Source of the DNA: Ramlibacter sp.
GTDB taxonomy: Bacteria; Pseudomonadota; Gammaproteobacteria; Burkholderiales; Burkholderiaceae_C
Assembly: GCA_030695945.1 (NCBI GenBank)
Contig: JAUYOG010000049.1
Span: forward strand, 62,001 to 126,000
DNA length: 64,000 nucleotides
Reading direction: 5' to 3'
Every line of letters starts with the position of its first letter. Position 1 is the first letter of the stretch. The position numbers were made by a program, and so were the translations under genes. This document shows positions 57,556-64,000 of this stretch, piece after piece. A model generated the notes under the pieces. That model ran no database searches. It saw nothing but the letters and a program-made list of their open reading frames with translations, and was not told the origin of the DNA.

Positions 57556-58533
57556 TCAATCGGCCGTGATCTTCGCCGCCTGGATCGTCTTGGCCCAGAA
57601 CGCTGTTTCGCGGTCCACCAACGCCTGCAGGCTGGCTGGCGAGAGATAGCGCAGGTCGATGCCCGCGGTCGCAGCGCGGGTCTTCGTTTCGGGCAGCTCG
57701 AGCGCTTGCTGGATCGACGCCGTCAGCTTGTTGACCACGTCGGGCGGGGTGCCGGCGGGCGCGAAAATCGCCACCCAGGCTTCGAGCTCGAAGCCCGTGA
57801 GGCCCGCTTCCGCGGTGGTCGGCACCTGCGGCACGCCGGGATGGCGCACCTTGCTCGTGACCGCAAGCCCCTTGAGCTTGCCGGCCTGGATGTGGCCCAT
57901 CACCGACGGCGGCGTGGTCATGAACATCTGCACCTGGCCCGACAGCACGTCGGAGATCGCGGCGCCGGAGCCACGGTACGGGATGTGGACCATGCTCGTG
58001 CCGGTCTGCGTCTTGAACATCTCGGTGCCGACGTGCGACAGCGAGCCATTGCCTTGCGACGCATAACTCACCTTGCCAGGGTTGCTCTTGAGATACGCGA
58101 CGAACTCCTTGAGGTTGGCCGCGGGGACCGACGGGTGCACCGCGATGAGGTTGGTGGCCGCCGTGATCAGTGCGACGGGCGCAAAGTCCTTCTGCGCCCA
58201 CGGCATCTTGGGAAACAGGGACGGATTGCCCACGTGGTATGCCGAGTACGAGACGAGCAGCGTGTAGCCGTCGGGCGCGGAACGCGCCACGTGGCCGTAA
58301 GCGACGTTGCCGCTGGCGCCGCCGCGGTTGTCGATCACGACCGATTGGCCGAGGATGCGCGAAAGTGGCTCGCCCAGCAGCCGGGCGGAGCCATCGACCA
58401 GCCCGCCAGGCGGATTCGGCACGATCAGCGTGATCGGCTTCTGGGGGAACGCCTGCGCACTCGCGATGCTGCCGATGCCGGCCAGGGCCAACGCGACGGC
58501 CATCTGGCCAAGCGCCGTTCTTCTCGATGTCAT
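57556..58533 (-). CDS. Tripartite tricarboxylate transporter receptor (Bug family), second copy
   Basis: 325 residues. The signal begins MTSRRTALGQMAVALALAG, with a twin-arginine pair and cleavage after IASAQA. The mature start FPQKPITLIVPNPPGG and the SAPDGYTLLVS and VQMFMTTPPSVMG segments are Bug hallmarks. It is only distantly similar to the receptor at 48895, so it is not a recent duplicate. It runs toward the redox cluster and is not preceded by the LysR-type element. Confidence 0.92.
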   Translation of the reverse strand: MTSRRTALGQMAVALALAGIGSIASAQAFPQKPITLIVPNPPGGLVDGSARLLGEPLSRILGQSVVIDNRGGASGNVAYGHVARSAPDGYTLLVSYSAYHVGNPSLFPKMPWAQKDFAPVALITAATNLIAVHPSVPAANLKEFVAYLKSNPGKVSYASQGNGSLSHVGTEMFKTQTGTSMVHIPYRGSGAAISDVLSGQVQMFMTTPPSVMGHIQAGKLKGLAVTSKVRHPGVPQVPTTAEAGLTGFELEAWVAIFAPAGTPPDVVNKLTASIQQALELPETKTRAATAGIDLRYLSPASLQALVDRETAFWAKTIQAAKITAD

Positions 58534-58635
58534 GACTGTCTCCGTTTATTTCCTGAGCATAGGGCAAGCCGGGGCTGAAGGGCGGTTCTACGTCGTTTGA
58601 CCCCTCCGGGGGCTTGCGGACCGGGTGCCAGCCCG

Positions 58636-59037
58636 TCAAAGCCAGGTCGCTCCCTCCGGAACGCGGATCTCGGTCTGCGGATCGCCATGACTCACCATCG
58701 CACCGATGGCGATGCTGAGCAGCGAAATGAAGATGCTCGCGAAAAACGCGGTCCAGAAGCCCGACACCCGGAAGCCCCTGACCAGCCGCGCGACCAGCAG
58801 GATCATCAGGGCGTTGATCACCAGCAGGAAGAAGCCGAAGGTCAGGAGCGTCAACGGCAGGGTGAGCACGATCAGCAGCGGCTTGACGATGGCATTGGCG
58901 AACCCCAGCAGCAGGGCCGAAATCACCAGCGACGACGTGTCGGTGAATTTCAATCCCTTGAAGAGGTGGCTGGCCAGCCACAGCGACAACGCCGTGATGG
59001 CCCAGTGAAGCAGAAACTGCGCGAGGTTCTGGAGCAT
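58636..59037 (-). CDS. Phage holin family 4 (PF04020)-like membrane protein
   Basis: 133 residues with four predicted helices: LAQFLLHWAITALSLWLASH, SSLVISALLLGFANAIVK, LTLLTFGFFLLVINALMILL, and FWTAFFASIFISLLSIAIG. This is the YvlD/phage-holin-4 family found widely in chromosomes and not proof of a prophage. The start at 59037 (MLQNLAQ) lies two bases after the stop of the upstream hexapeptide gene; the frame is open 7 codons further. Confidence 0.85.
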   Translation of the reverse strand: MLQNLAQFLLHWAITALSLWLASHLFKGLKFTDTSSLVISALLLGFANAIVKPLLIVLTLPLTLLTFGFFLLVINALMILLVARLVRGFRVSGFWTAFFASIFISLLSIAIGAMVSHGDPQTEIRVPEGATWL

Positions 59038-59038
59038 G

Positions 59039-59662
59039 TCAGGCGTCCGGCCCGGCATTGCCCTGGCGCTTGGTCGCGATCAGCGACTTCACTTGCGAGA
59101 TCGACGATCGCGCGCGGCCCGCCTCGGGCTCCCGCAGCGGTTCCACCTCACGCATGGAGGCCAGGCTACGCTGCGCCAGCGCCTGGTAGGCGCGCGTGCC
59201 TTCGAGCTTCCAGGCGATCTCTTCTTCCTTCAGCGTGCGGATCACCTTGGCGGGAACGCCGGCGACGAGGCTGCGGCCGGGCACCTGCATGCCCGCTGGC
59301 ACCAGCGCGCAGGCGGCGACGATCGACTGCGCGCCCACTTCCGCTTCGTCCATGACGACGGCATTCATGCCCACCAGCGCGTCACGCCGGACGATGCAGC
59401 TGTGCAGGACGGCGCCGTGGCCGATGTGCCCGTTCTCCTCCACCACGGTATCCTGCTTGGGAAAACCATGGATGACGCAGGTATCCTGCACATTGGCGCC
59501 GGCCTGCAGCACGATGCGGCCGAAATCGCCCCGCAGCGAGGCGCACGGCCCGACATAGCAGTTCGGGCCGACGATGACGTCGCCGATGAGGACGGCGGTG
59601 GGGTGGACGAACGCGCTCGGGTCGATCACGGGCACGATGCCGTCGAGTGAGTAGCAGGGCAT
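59039..59662 (-). CDS. Gamma-carbonic-anhydrase/hexapeptide-repeat protein, PaaY-like
   Basis: 207 residues of left-handed beta-helix type. Repeating hexapeptides run from [20 protein letters not shown] to about residue 155. Metal-ligand histidines are in VIHGFP and in [25 protein letters not shown] at the start is typical of PaaY, a thioesterase-like helper of phenylacetate breakdown, and of related gamma-CA proteins. No paa genes are nearby. AGGAA precedes ATG 59662; longer upstream frames are shadows. Confidence 0.88.
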   Translation of the reverse strand: MPCYSLDGIVPVIDPSAFVHPTAVLIGDVIVGPNCYVGPCASLRGDFGRIVLQAGANVQDTCVIHGFPKQDTVVEENGHIGHGAVLHSCIVRRDALVGMNAVVMDEAEVGAQSIVAACALVPAGMQVPGRSLVAGVPAKVIRTLKEEEIAWKLEGTRAYQALAQRSLASMREVEPLREPEAGRARSSISQVKSLIATKRQGNAGPDA

Positions 59663-59697
59663 GAAGGTTCCTGGCTGGGTTTGCAGGTACAGGGGCG

Positions 59698-60225
59698 TCA
59701 CATCTCGCTGATCCGCCGCCCGAACGCCTCGACCTTCTTCCAGTCGGTGAAATCGACGTCGGTGTCCAGGGCCGTCGGGCCCTTGGTCAGCCACATGATG
59801 AAGCGGATGATCATCCGGTCCCGCCAGCCGTAACGCGCGTAGACGATGCGCCCGGCGAACACCGCCAGTTCCTTCGGGCGCCAGGCACTGAGCTTGAGAA
59901 ACTTCAGCATGTAGGGGTTGGTCTCGGGCGCATTCTTCTCCGGCTTGCGCGCCACCACGTTGACGGTGAAGAACGCGTTCGGCCTCGCATCCAGCGCCTG
60001 CCTGTGCGTCTGCGCGAAGCGATAGACCTGCGGCGTGTGCTTGCCATAGCGGATGCGCGCGCCCACCACGACCTTGTCGTAGGCCGCGATATCGATGCCC
60101 GGATCCTCGTCGACGCACTTCATCGTCACGCGATGGCCGCCTTGCTCGACCACCTCGCCGAGGTGCCGGCAGATCGCCAGCGTGTGGCCATCGGTGGTGG
60201 AGTAGAGGATGAGGACGTGCGCCAT
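59698..60225 (-). CDS. hemG: Flavodoxin-like protoporphyrinogen oxidase (HemG type)
   Basis: 175 residues. The FMN-binding loop [18 protein letters not shown] and the following [12 protein letters not shown] are typical of HemG. The inserted loop [18 protein letters not shown] and the C-terminal [11 protein letters not shown] also match. It oxidises protoporphyrinogen IX with quinone as acceptor in heme synthesis. It stands 35 bases upstream of the hexapeptide gene on the same strand. Confidence 0.88.
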   Translation of the reverse strand: MAHVLILYSTTDGHTLAICRHLGEVVEQGGHRVTMKCVDEDPGIDIAAYDKVVVGARIRYGKHTPQVYRFAQTHRQALDARPNAFFTVNVVARKPEKNAPETNPYMLKFLKLSAWRPKELAVFAGRIVYARYGWRDRMIIRFIMWLTKGPTALDTDVDFTDWKKVEAFGRRISEM

Positions 60226-60297
60226 GTGGTGGAGAGCAACCTGGCCCCAGCTTAGCTGCGGCCCCTCTCACGGCGCTTGACGTGCGGCAAGGGACGC

Positions 60298-60801
60298 CTA
60301 TTTGGACGGGGGCCGCCCGTACTTCGCGGTGAAGGTCGCCTTGCCGAGCGAGTTGGCGTTCACCATGAAACCGGCCAGCGCCGCCGTGGCATCGGGCGGG
60401 ATCTCCAGCTTCTGCGTGCCCAGCGCGTACACGGTGAACACGTAGCGGTGCGGCGGATCGCCCTCGGGCGGGCACACGCCGCCCCAGCCGTTGATGCCGT
60501 AGTCGATCCGCACCTGGCTCGCGCCGCCCGGCAGGTTCGCGCCGCCGACGGCGCCGGCGTCGGGCTTGAGTTCGGTCACGCTGGCGGGAATGTTGACCAC
60601 GAACCAGTGCCACCAGCCGGAGCCCGTCGGCGCGTCCGGGTCGTACACCGTGACGGCGTAGCTCTTCGTGCCTGGAGGGGCGCCGCTCCACTTCAGCGCC
60701 GGCGACTTGTTCTCGCCCGAGCAGCCGAAGCCGTCGAACTCGAACCGCTTGTCGATCGTCGCGTCGTCCTGGATCTCGGGACTCATGAGGGTGAAGCTCA
60801 T
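60298..60801 (-). CDS. YbhB/YbcL family PEBP-like protein
   Basis: 167 residues of the Raf-kinase-inhibitor-like family: [26 protein letters not shown] carries the conserved core in two parts, with [20 protein letters not shown] and the [11 protein letters not shown] strand. No signal peptide, so cytoplasmic. Cellular role unclear. Confidence 0.92.
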   Translation of the reverse strand: MSFTLMSPEIQDDATIDKRFEFDGFGCSGENKSPALKWSGAPPGTKSYAVTVYDPDAPTGSGWWHWFVVNIPASVTELKPDAGAVGGANLPGGASQVRIDYGINGWGGVCPPEGDPPHRYVFTVYALGTQKLEIPPDATAALAGFMVNANSLGKATFTAKYGRPPSK

Positions 60802-60957
60802 CCTGTACTCCTTTGCTGTTCCTCGATGGGAATGAGCATGATGCTACGACAGCCGGGGTTTTGCCATCCCGGCCGGTGCAGGAGAATCGGCCTCGCATAT
60901 GGGCCTCACATTTGCGCGTCCGGAAACGGCTAGCGCAAGCGCCGCGAAAGCGGCACG

Positions 60958-62202
60958 ATGGCGGCTCAATTCGCCCAGCCCATGACTGCCGCACTGCCCC
61001 GCTCCTTCACCGCCCTGGCCGGTTCCAACCTTGCCGCCCAATCTGCCGAACAACTGAGCCTGGCCGCCGTGCCGCTGGTGGCCGTGCTGGCGCTGGGCGC
61101 GGGGCCGGGCGAGATCGGCACGCTGGCCGCGGTCCAGACCTTGCCCTTCCTGCTGCTGTCGATTCCGCTCGGCGTGCTGGCCGACCGCGTGTCGCGGCGG
61201 CGGTTGATGGCCTGGGCCGAAGGGCTGCGCGCACTGTCGCTCATTGCCTTGATCGCGATGGTGGCGACGGGCCAGCTTTCCATCGCCGGGCTGGCGATCC
61301 TCGGCTTCGCCGGTGCGGTGGGAACGGTGGGCTTCAGCGTCGCGGCGCCTGCACTGGTGCCGGCGCTGGTGCCGCGTGAGCTGCTCGGCCGCGCCAACGG
61401 CAGGCTCGAGCTGGCGCGCAGCGCCGCGTATGCGGGCGGGCCCGCGCTGGCCGGCGCACTGGTGGCATGGGCCGGGGCGTCGGCCGCCTTCGTCATCGCC
61501 GCCGTGCTGTCGGCCGCGGCAGTCGCGCTGCTCTGGGGTCTCACCGAGCCCGTGCGCGCGGCGGCACCGGCACGCCATCCGTTGCTCGAGATCAAGGACG
61601 GCGCGCAGTTCGTCTGGCGCCAGGCGTACCTGCGGCCGATGCTGCTGACGGGCGTCGCCTGGAACATCTCCTGGTTCGTCCTGCAGGCCGCGTACGTGCC
61701 CTATGCGGTGCGCGCGCTGGGCCTGGGCGCCCAGGCAGTCGGCGTGACGCTGGCCGGCTACGGCGCCGGGATGGTGGTGGGCGCGCTGCTCGCGTCGCGC
61801 GTGGTCGGCGCGATGCCGTTCGGCCGGGCCATCCAGCTAGGCCCCATCGTGTCGGTGCTGGCCGCGGCCGCGATGGTCGCGACGCTCGTCATGCCCACGG
61901 GCGTGCTGGCCGCCTTGTCGTTCTTCCTCTTCGGCGTAGGCCCGATCGTCTGGACCATCACCTCCACCACGCTGCGCCAGAGCATCACCCCCGACCGCAT
62001 GCTGGGCCGCGTGTCCTCGGTGTTCCTCACCGTGAACGCCGGCGCGCGGCCGGTCGGTGCAGCACTCGGTGGCCTGGTCGGCGCGGCGTGGGGCGAGCCC
62101 GCCTGCCTGTGGCTGGCGCTGGCGGGGTTCGTGCTGCAAGCGTGGATCATCCTCGCGTCGAGCCTGAACGGGCTGCGCGGCCTGCCGGCGCCTGCACACT
62201 AA
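60958..62202 (+). CDS. MFS transporter (EntS/DHA3-like)
   Basis: 414 residues with about twelve helices. [23 protein letters not shown] is the loop 2-3 motif in the DHA3 form. [23 protein letters not shown] and [23 protein letters not shown] are typical of EntS-like exporters. It is a drug or siderophore exporter by family. The start may be 60958 or the ATG at 60982 (MTAALPRSF). It is divergent from the YbhB gene. Confidence 0.88.
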   Translation: MAAQFAQPMTAALPRSFTALAGSNLAAQSAEQLSLAAVPLVAVLALGAGPGEIGTLAAVQTLPFLLLSIPLGVLADRVSRRRLMAWAEGLRALSLIALIAMVATGQLSIAGLAILGFAGAVGTVGFSVAAPALVPALVPRELLGRANGRLELARSAAYAGGPALAGALVAWAGASAAFVIAAVLSAAAVALLWGLTEPVRAAAPARHPLLEIKDGAQFVWRQAYLRPMLLTGVAWNISWFVLQAAYVPYAVRALGLGAQAVGVTLAGYGAGMVVGALLASRVVGAMPFGRAIQLGPIVSVLAAAAMVATLVMPTGVLAALSFFLFGVGPIVWTITSTTLRQSITPDRMLGRVSSVFLTVNAGARPVGAALGGLVGAAWGEPACLWLALAGFVLQAWIILASSLNGLRGLPAPAH

Positions 62203-62367
62203 ATTCTTCGCGCGTTGCCGCCCGTCGGTCACGGCGACCCCGGGAGGAAGGCGTTCGACTTCTCGAGCATGGAGGGCTTCCTCCCGGCGAGGTTGCCGGT
62301 TTCAGCTTCATCGACGTGACCGCGATCGGCCGCGGCGGCAAGTTCATGCACTGACCGGTGGCGGGCC

Positions 62368-63081
62368 TCAGGAGGCAGTGGCCCGGTCGGGCGCGGGGCT
62401 GTCGGCGACGCCCAGCGCCCGTCGCATGGCGTCTTCGTAAGCAGGCCAGTCCCCGGCAGATGTTTCGATCGCGAGCTTGTCCGCGTCGAGCGCGGTGAAC
62501 AGGTGGTCCGTGAGGCGCCGATAGTCTTGGTAGAGCGCGACCAGCCCCTCGAGGCCGGACAGGTTGCGGCGCCGCGCGTAGGGGAAAGCGAGCTTCCAGT
62601 CGAGCTGGGACTGGAGCCATTCCTCACCGCGCTGCGCGCCGACGGTGCGGATGGCGCGCCCCACATCGGCCTGGTACAGGTAGACGACCAGCGGCGAGAC
62701 CGGCCGGACTGCCCTCGCCACGGCGGCCAGGTGGCCCCTGATGAAGGCATCGCCCGCCTCCATCAGGAACAGGTGGGTGACGTCGCCGTGGAACAGCTGT
62801 CCATCCAGCGTCGTCACCACCGTGCCCGATTCGATGCTCGCCGCGACGAAGGCCTGCCACTTGGCGAGATTCCGGCTCGCGAGCTCGTCGACCGACACGT
62901 CGAGCCAGGGCTGGAACCAGTGTTCGAGCTCGTCCGTGGCGCGCAGTGGGTGCGGGAACTTCTTTTCGGTCAGCGGCCGTGCGGGGCGGCCCGAATCGTT
63001 CAAGCAGGCGGCCAGGCTGCGGGCCGCGGTCGACTTGCCGGAACCCATGATGCCTTCGACGATGACGAGGCGGCGCTGCAT
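62368..63081 (-). CDS. P-loop NTPase, putative kinase
   Basis: 237 residues. It begins MQRRLVIVEGIMGSGKSTAA, a Walker A loop at residues 9-18. The rest is mainly helical with LVVYLYQADVGRAI in the position of a Walker-B-like strand. It resembles thymidylate- or deoxynucleoside-kinase-like proteins of unknown substrate. The gene is preceded by the SnoaL-like gene on the same strand, 19 bases away. Confidence 0.78.
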   Translation of the reverse strand: MQRRLVIVEGIMGSGKSTAARSLAACLNDSGRPARPLTEKKFPHPLRATDELEHWFQPWLDVSVDELASRNLAKWQAFVAASIESGTVVTTLDGQLFHGDVTHLFLMEAGDAFIRGHLAAVARAVRPVSPLVVYLYQADVGRAIRTVGAQRGEEWLQSQLDWKLAFPYARRRNLSGLEGLVALYQDYRRLTDHLFTALDADKLAIETSAGDWPAYEDAMRRALGVADSPAPDRATAS

Positions 63082-63100
63082 ACGCTGTCTCGACGCCCGA

Positions 63101-63475
63101 TCACTGCGCCGCGCGGACGAACTGCTTGGGGTCGTAGAAGAACTGTTCCTGCACGATCTTCTCGCCTTCCCAGCGCTGGTAGGCGAGCTCCTCGATCCGG
63201 CCGACGCTGTCGTCCTTCCAGGTGAACTCGAAGATCCAGCGGATCACCACGTGGTCGCCGTTGACGAAGACGGGGCGAACGCAGGACGAACGCACGGACT
63301 TCGCGCGAGCAAGCGCGGCAGCCTCGTGCGCGACGAGGTTGTCCCGCCCCACGCGGGGCGCGGCCATGTTCTCCTGCATCGATGCGTTCGGTGCATAGAA
63401 CTCCTGGATGGCCTCCACGTGGGCGTTGCTCTCCACTCGGGCGATGAAGCTGTCAAGGGTGGCGGGGGATGGCAT
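63101..63475 (-). CDS. NTF2/SnoaL-like protein
   Basis: 124 residues with the NTF2-like fold: HVEAIQEFYAPNASMQENMA, GRDNLVAHEAA, and VNGDHVVIRWIFEFTW, ending YQRWEGEKIVQEQFFYDP. The pattern matches the family of limonene-epoxide-hydrolase-like or polyketide-cyclase-like proteins. No function can be given. It starts 15 bases after the stop of the topoisomerase gene. Confidence 0.85.
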   Translation of the reverse strand: MPSPATLDSFIARVESNAHVEAIQEFYAPNASMQENMAAPRVGRDNLVAHEAAALARAKSVRSSCVRPVFVNGDHVVIRWIFEFTWKDDSVGRIEELAYQRWEGEKIVQEQFFYDPKQFVRAAQ

Positions 63476-63490
63476 GGTGGTGTTCCTCGT

Positions 63491-64000
63491 TCAGGACGAC
63501 AGGTGGTTGCCGACGATGCCGGCGAGCTCGAACATCGTCACCTGCGGCCTGCCGAATACCGGCAGCAGCTTGGCGTCGGCATTGATCGCGCGTTTGTTCG
63601 TGGCGTCCTGCAGGCCGTTGGCCTTGATGTAGTCCCACAATTTCTTGATGACTTCGGTGCGCGCCACCGGTTCGGCGCCGATCACCGCGGCCAGCTCGGC
63701 GCTCGGCTTCAGTCCGGCGCCGGGCTTGCGCGGCGCCTTGGGCGCGGCCACCTTCTTCGCCGGCGCGATCTTCTTGGCGGGCACTTTCTTCGCCGCCGTC
63801 TTGGCCGCGTACTTAGCCGCCGGCTCCTTGGCCGCCGGCGTCTTGCCCGCCGCCGTCTTGCGCGGCGGGAACTTCGACGGCGCGAACTCGAAAGTCACCT
63901 TGCCCTCGTCCTTGTTCCAGGCCAGGAAGGCCTTGAACGCGCGGCGCGTGCGCATGGACACGAACTTGTCCAGCAGGTCGGTCTTGCCGGTTTCCAGCAG
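63491..64000 (-). CDS. topB: DNA topoisomerase III with C-terminal SWIB domain, C-terminal part
   Basis: The frame is open to the right edge. The first residues visible, LLETGKTDLLDKFVSMRTRR, then AFKAFLAWNKDEGKVTFEFAP, match the C-terminal zinc-less domain of bacterial topoisomerase III. A basic linker of about 50 residues rich in Ala-Lys-Pro follows, resembling histone H1 tails. The end is a SWIB/MDM2 domain (about 75 residues, GLKPSAELAAVIG through the C-terminal ELAGIVGNHL). The valine and methionine codons at 63961 and 63955 are internal, not starts. SWIB-topoisomerase fusions are known in Chlamydia (TopA) and in some betaproteobacteria. About 168 codons are visible here. Confidence 0.75.
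   Translation of the reverse strand: MLETGKTDLLDKFVSMRTRRAFKAFLAWNKDEGKVTFEFAPSKFPPRKTAAGKTPAAKEPAAKYAAKTAAKKVPAKKIAPAKKVAAPKAPRKPGAGLKPSAELAAVIGAEPVARTEVIKKLWDYIKANGLQDATNKRAINADAKLLPVFGRPQVTMFELAGIVGNHLSS

Noticed and set aside
58636-59037. Prophage remnant because of the holin-family protein
   Set aside because: This four-helix family is common as a chromosomal single gene, and no other phage gene is near.
62241-62286. 10-bp inverted repeat after the MFS gene as terminator
   Set aside because: The loop is 26 bases and no T run follows on either strand; support is too weak to list. The remaining intergenic bases hold nothing I can identify.
63491-63961. SWIB protein starting at 63961 as a complete 156-residue gene
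   Set aside because: The frame stays open to the edge and the residues before and after 63961 match the topoisomerase III C-terminus, so the codon is internal.

Overview
The window is a GC-rich bacterial chromosome segment with tightly packed, often overlapping genes. Gene content points to a betaproteobacterium of the order Burkholderiales, most likely Comamonadaceae. The signs are two Bug-type tripartite-tricarboxylate receptors, a trimeric Omp32-like porin, a long-chain acyl-CoA ligase placed inside a Liv-type ABC operon, HyuA/HyuB genes beside a peptide ABC importer, and a topoisomerase III with a C-terminal SWIB domain. I saw no tRNA, rRNA, CRISPR array, insertion sequence or phage gene. 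No gene-free stretch exceeds about 260 bases.

Layout. 0-6 kb: end of a HAD phosphatase, an M20 amidohydrolase, then a signalling pair (REC plus degenerate cyclase response regulator, and a large hybrid kinase ending in REC-REC-HPt). 6.2-10 kb: a RavA-ViaA pair coupled to a DUF4213/DUF364 protein. 10.1-13.1 kb: porin and Sel1-repeat protein. 13.1-24.2 kb (minus strand): an eight-gene operon, hyuA-hyuB-peptide ABC importer (SBP, two permeases, fused ATPase)-M24 creatinase-like hydrolase-HpaI aldolase. It is divergent from an Lrp/AsnC regulator and a class I aminotransferase, and looks like uptake plus ring opening and catabolism of a cyclic amide or small peptide-like compound.

26.4-28.6 kb: SnoaL-like protein, LysR regulator and TetR regulator. 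28.7-42 kb (plus strand): a tannase-family lipoprotein, then one long operon with a complete CoA-dependent beta-oxidation set (acyl-CoA ligase, acyl-CoA dehydrogenase, two MaoC proteins, SDR dehydrogenase, SCP-x-type thiolase), a LivFGHMK importer and a terminal Crp/Fnr regulator. 42-48.8 kb: assorted single genes (DUF885 protein, LysR, EamA exporter, alpha/beta hydrolase, GlxA-type AraC regulator, YciI-like and ArsR-like proteins).

48.8-57.3 kb (plus strand): a catabolic cluster with a Bug receptor, an N-formylglutamate-amidohydrolase-like protein, an AAHS-type MFS importer, an aldehyde dehydrogenase and a three-subunit redox complex (SdhB/HdrC-like, HdrB-like and fumarate-reductase-like flavoprotein) resembling a split thiol:fumarate reductase. 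The cluster ends against a truncated VOC gene. 57.5-64 kb (mainly minus): a second Bug receptor, small housekeeping genes, and the C-terminus of topoisomerase III at the edge.

The most notable signal is a near-identical 30-bp element present three times: beside the LysR gene at 27.7 kb, before the Bug gene at 48.8 kb and before the MFS gene at 50.8 kb. Each copy has a -10-like hexamer at the same distance downstream. At 27.7 kb the promoter and ribosome-binding site are kept but no gene follows. This suggests that the LysR protein controls the redox cluster 21 kb away from a site whose own target has been lost.
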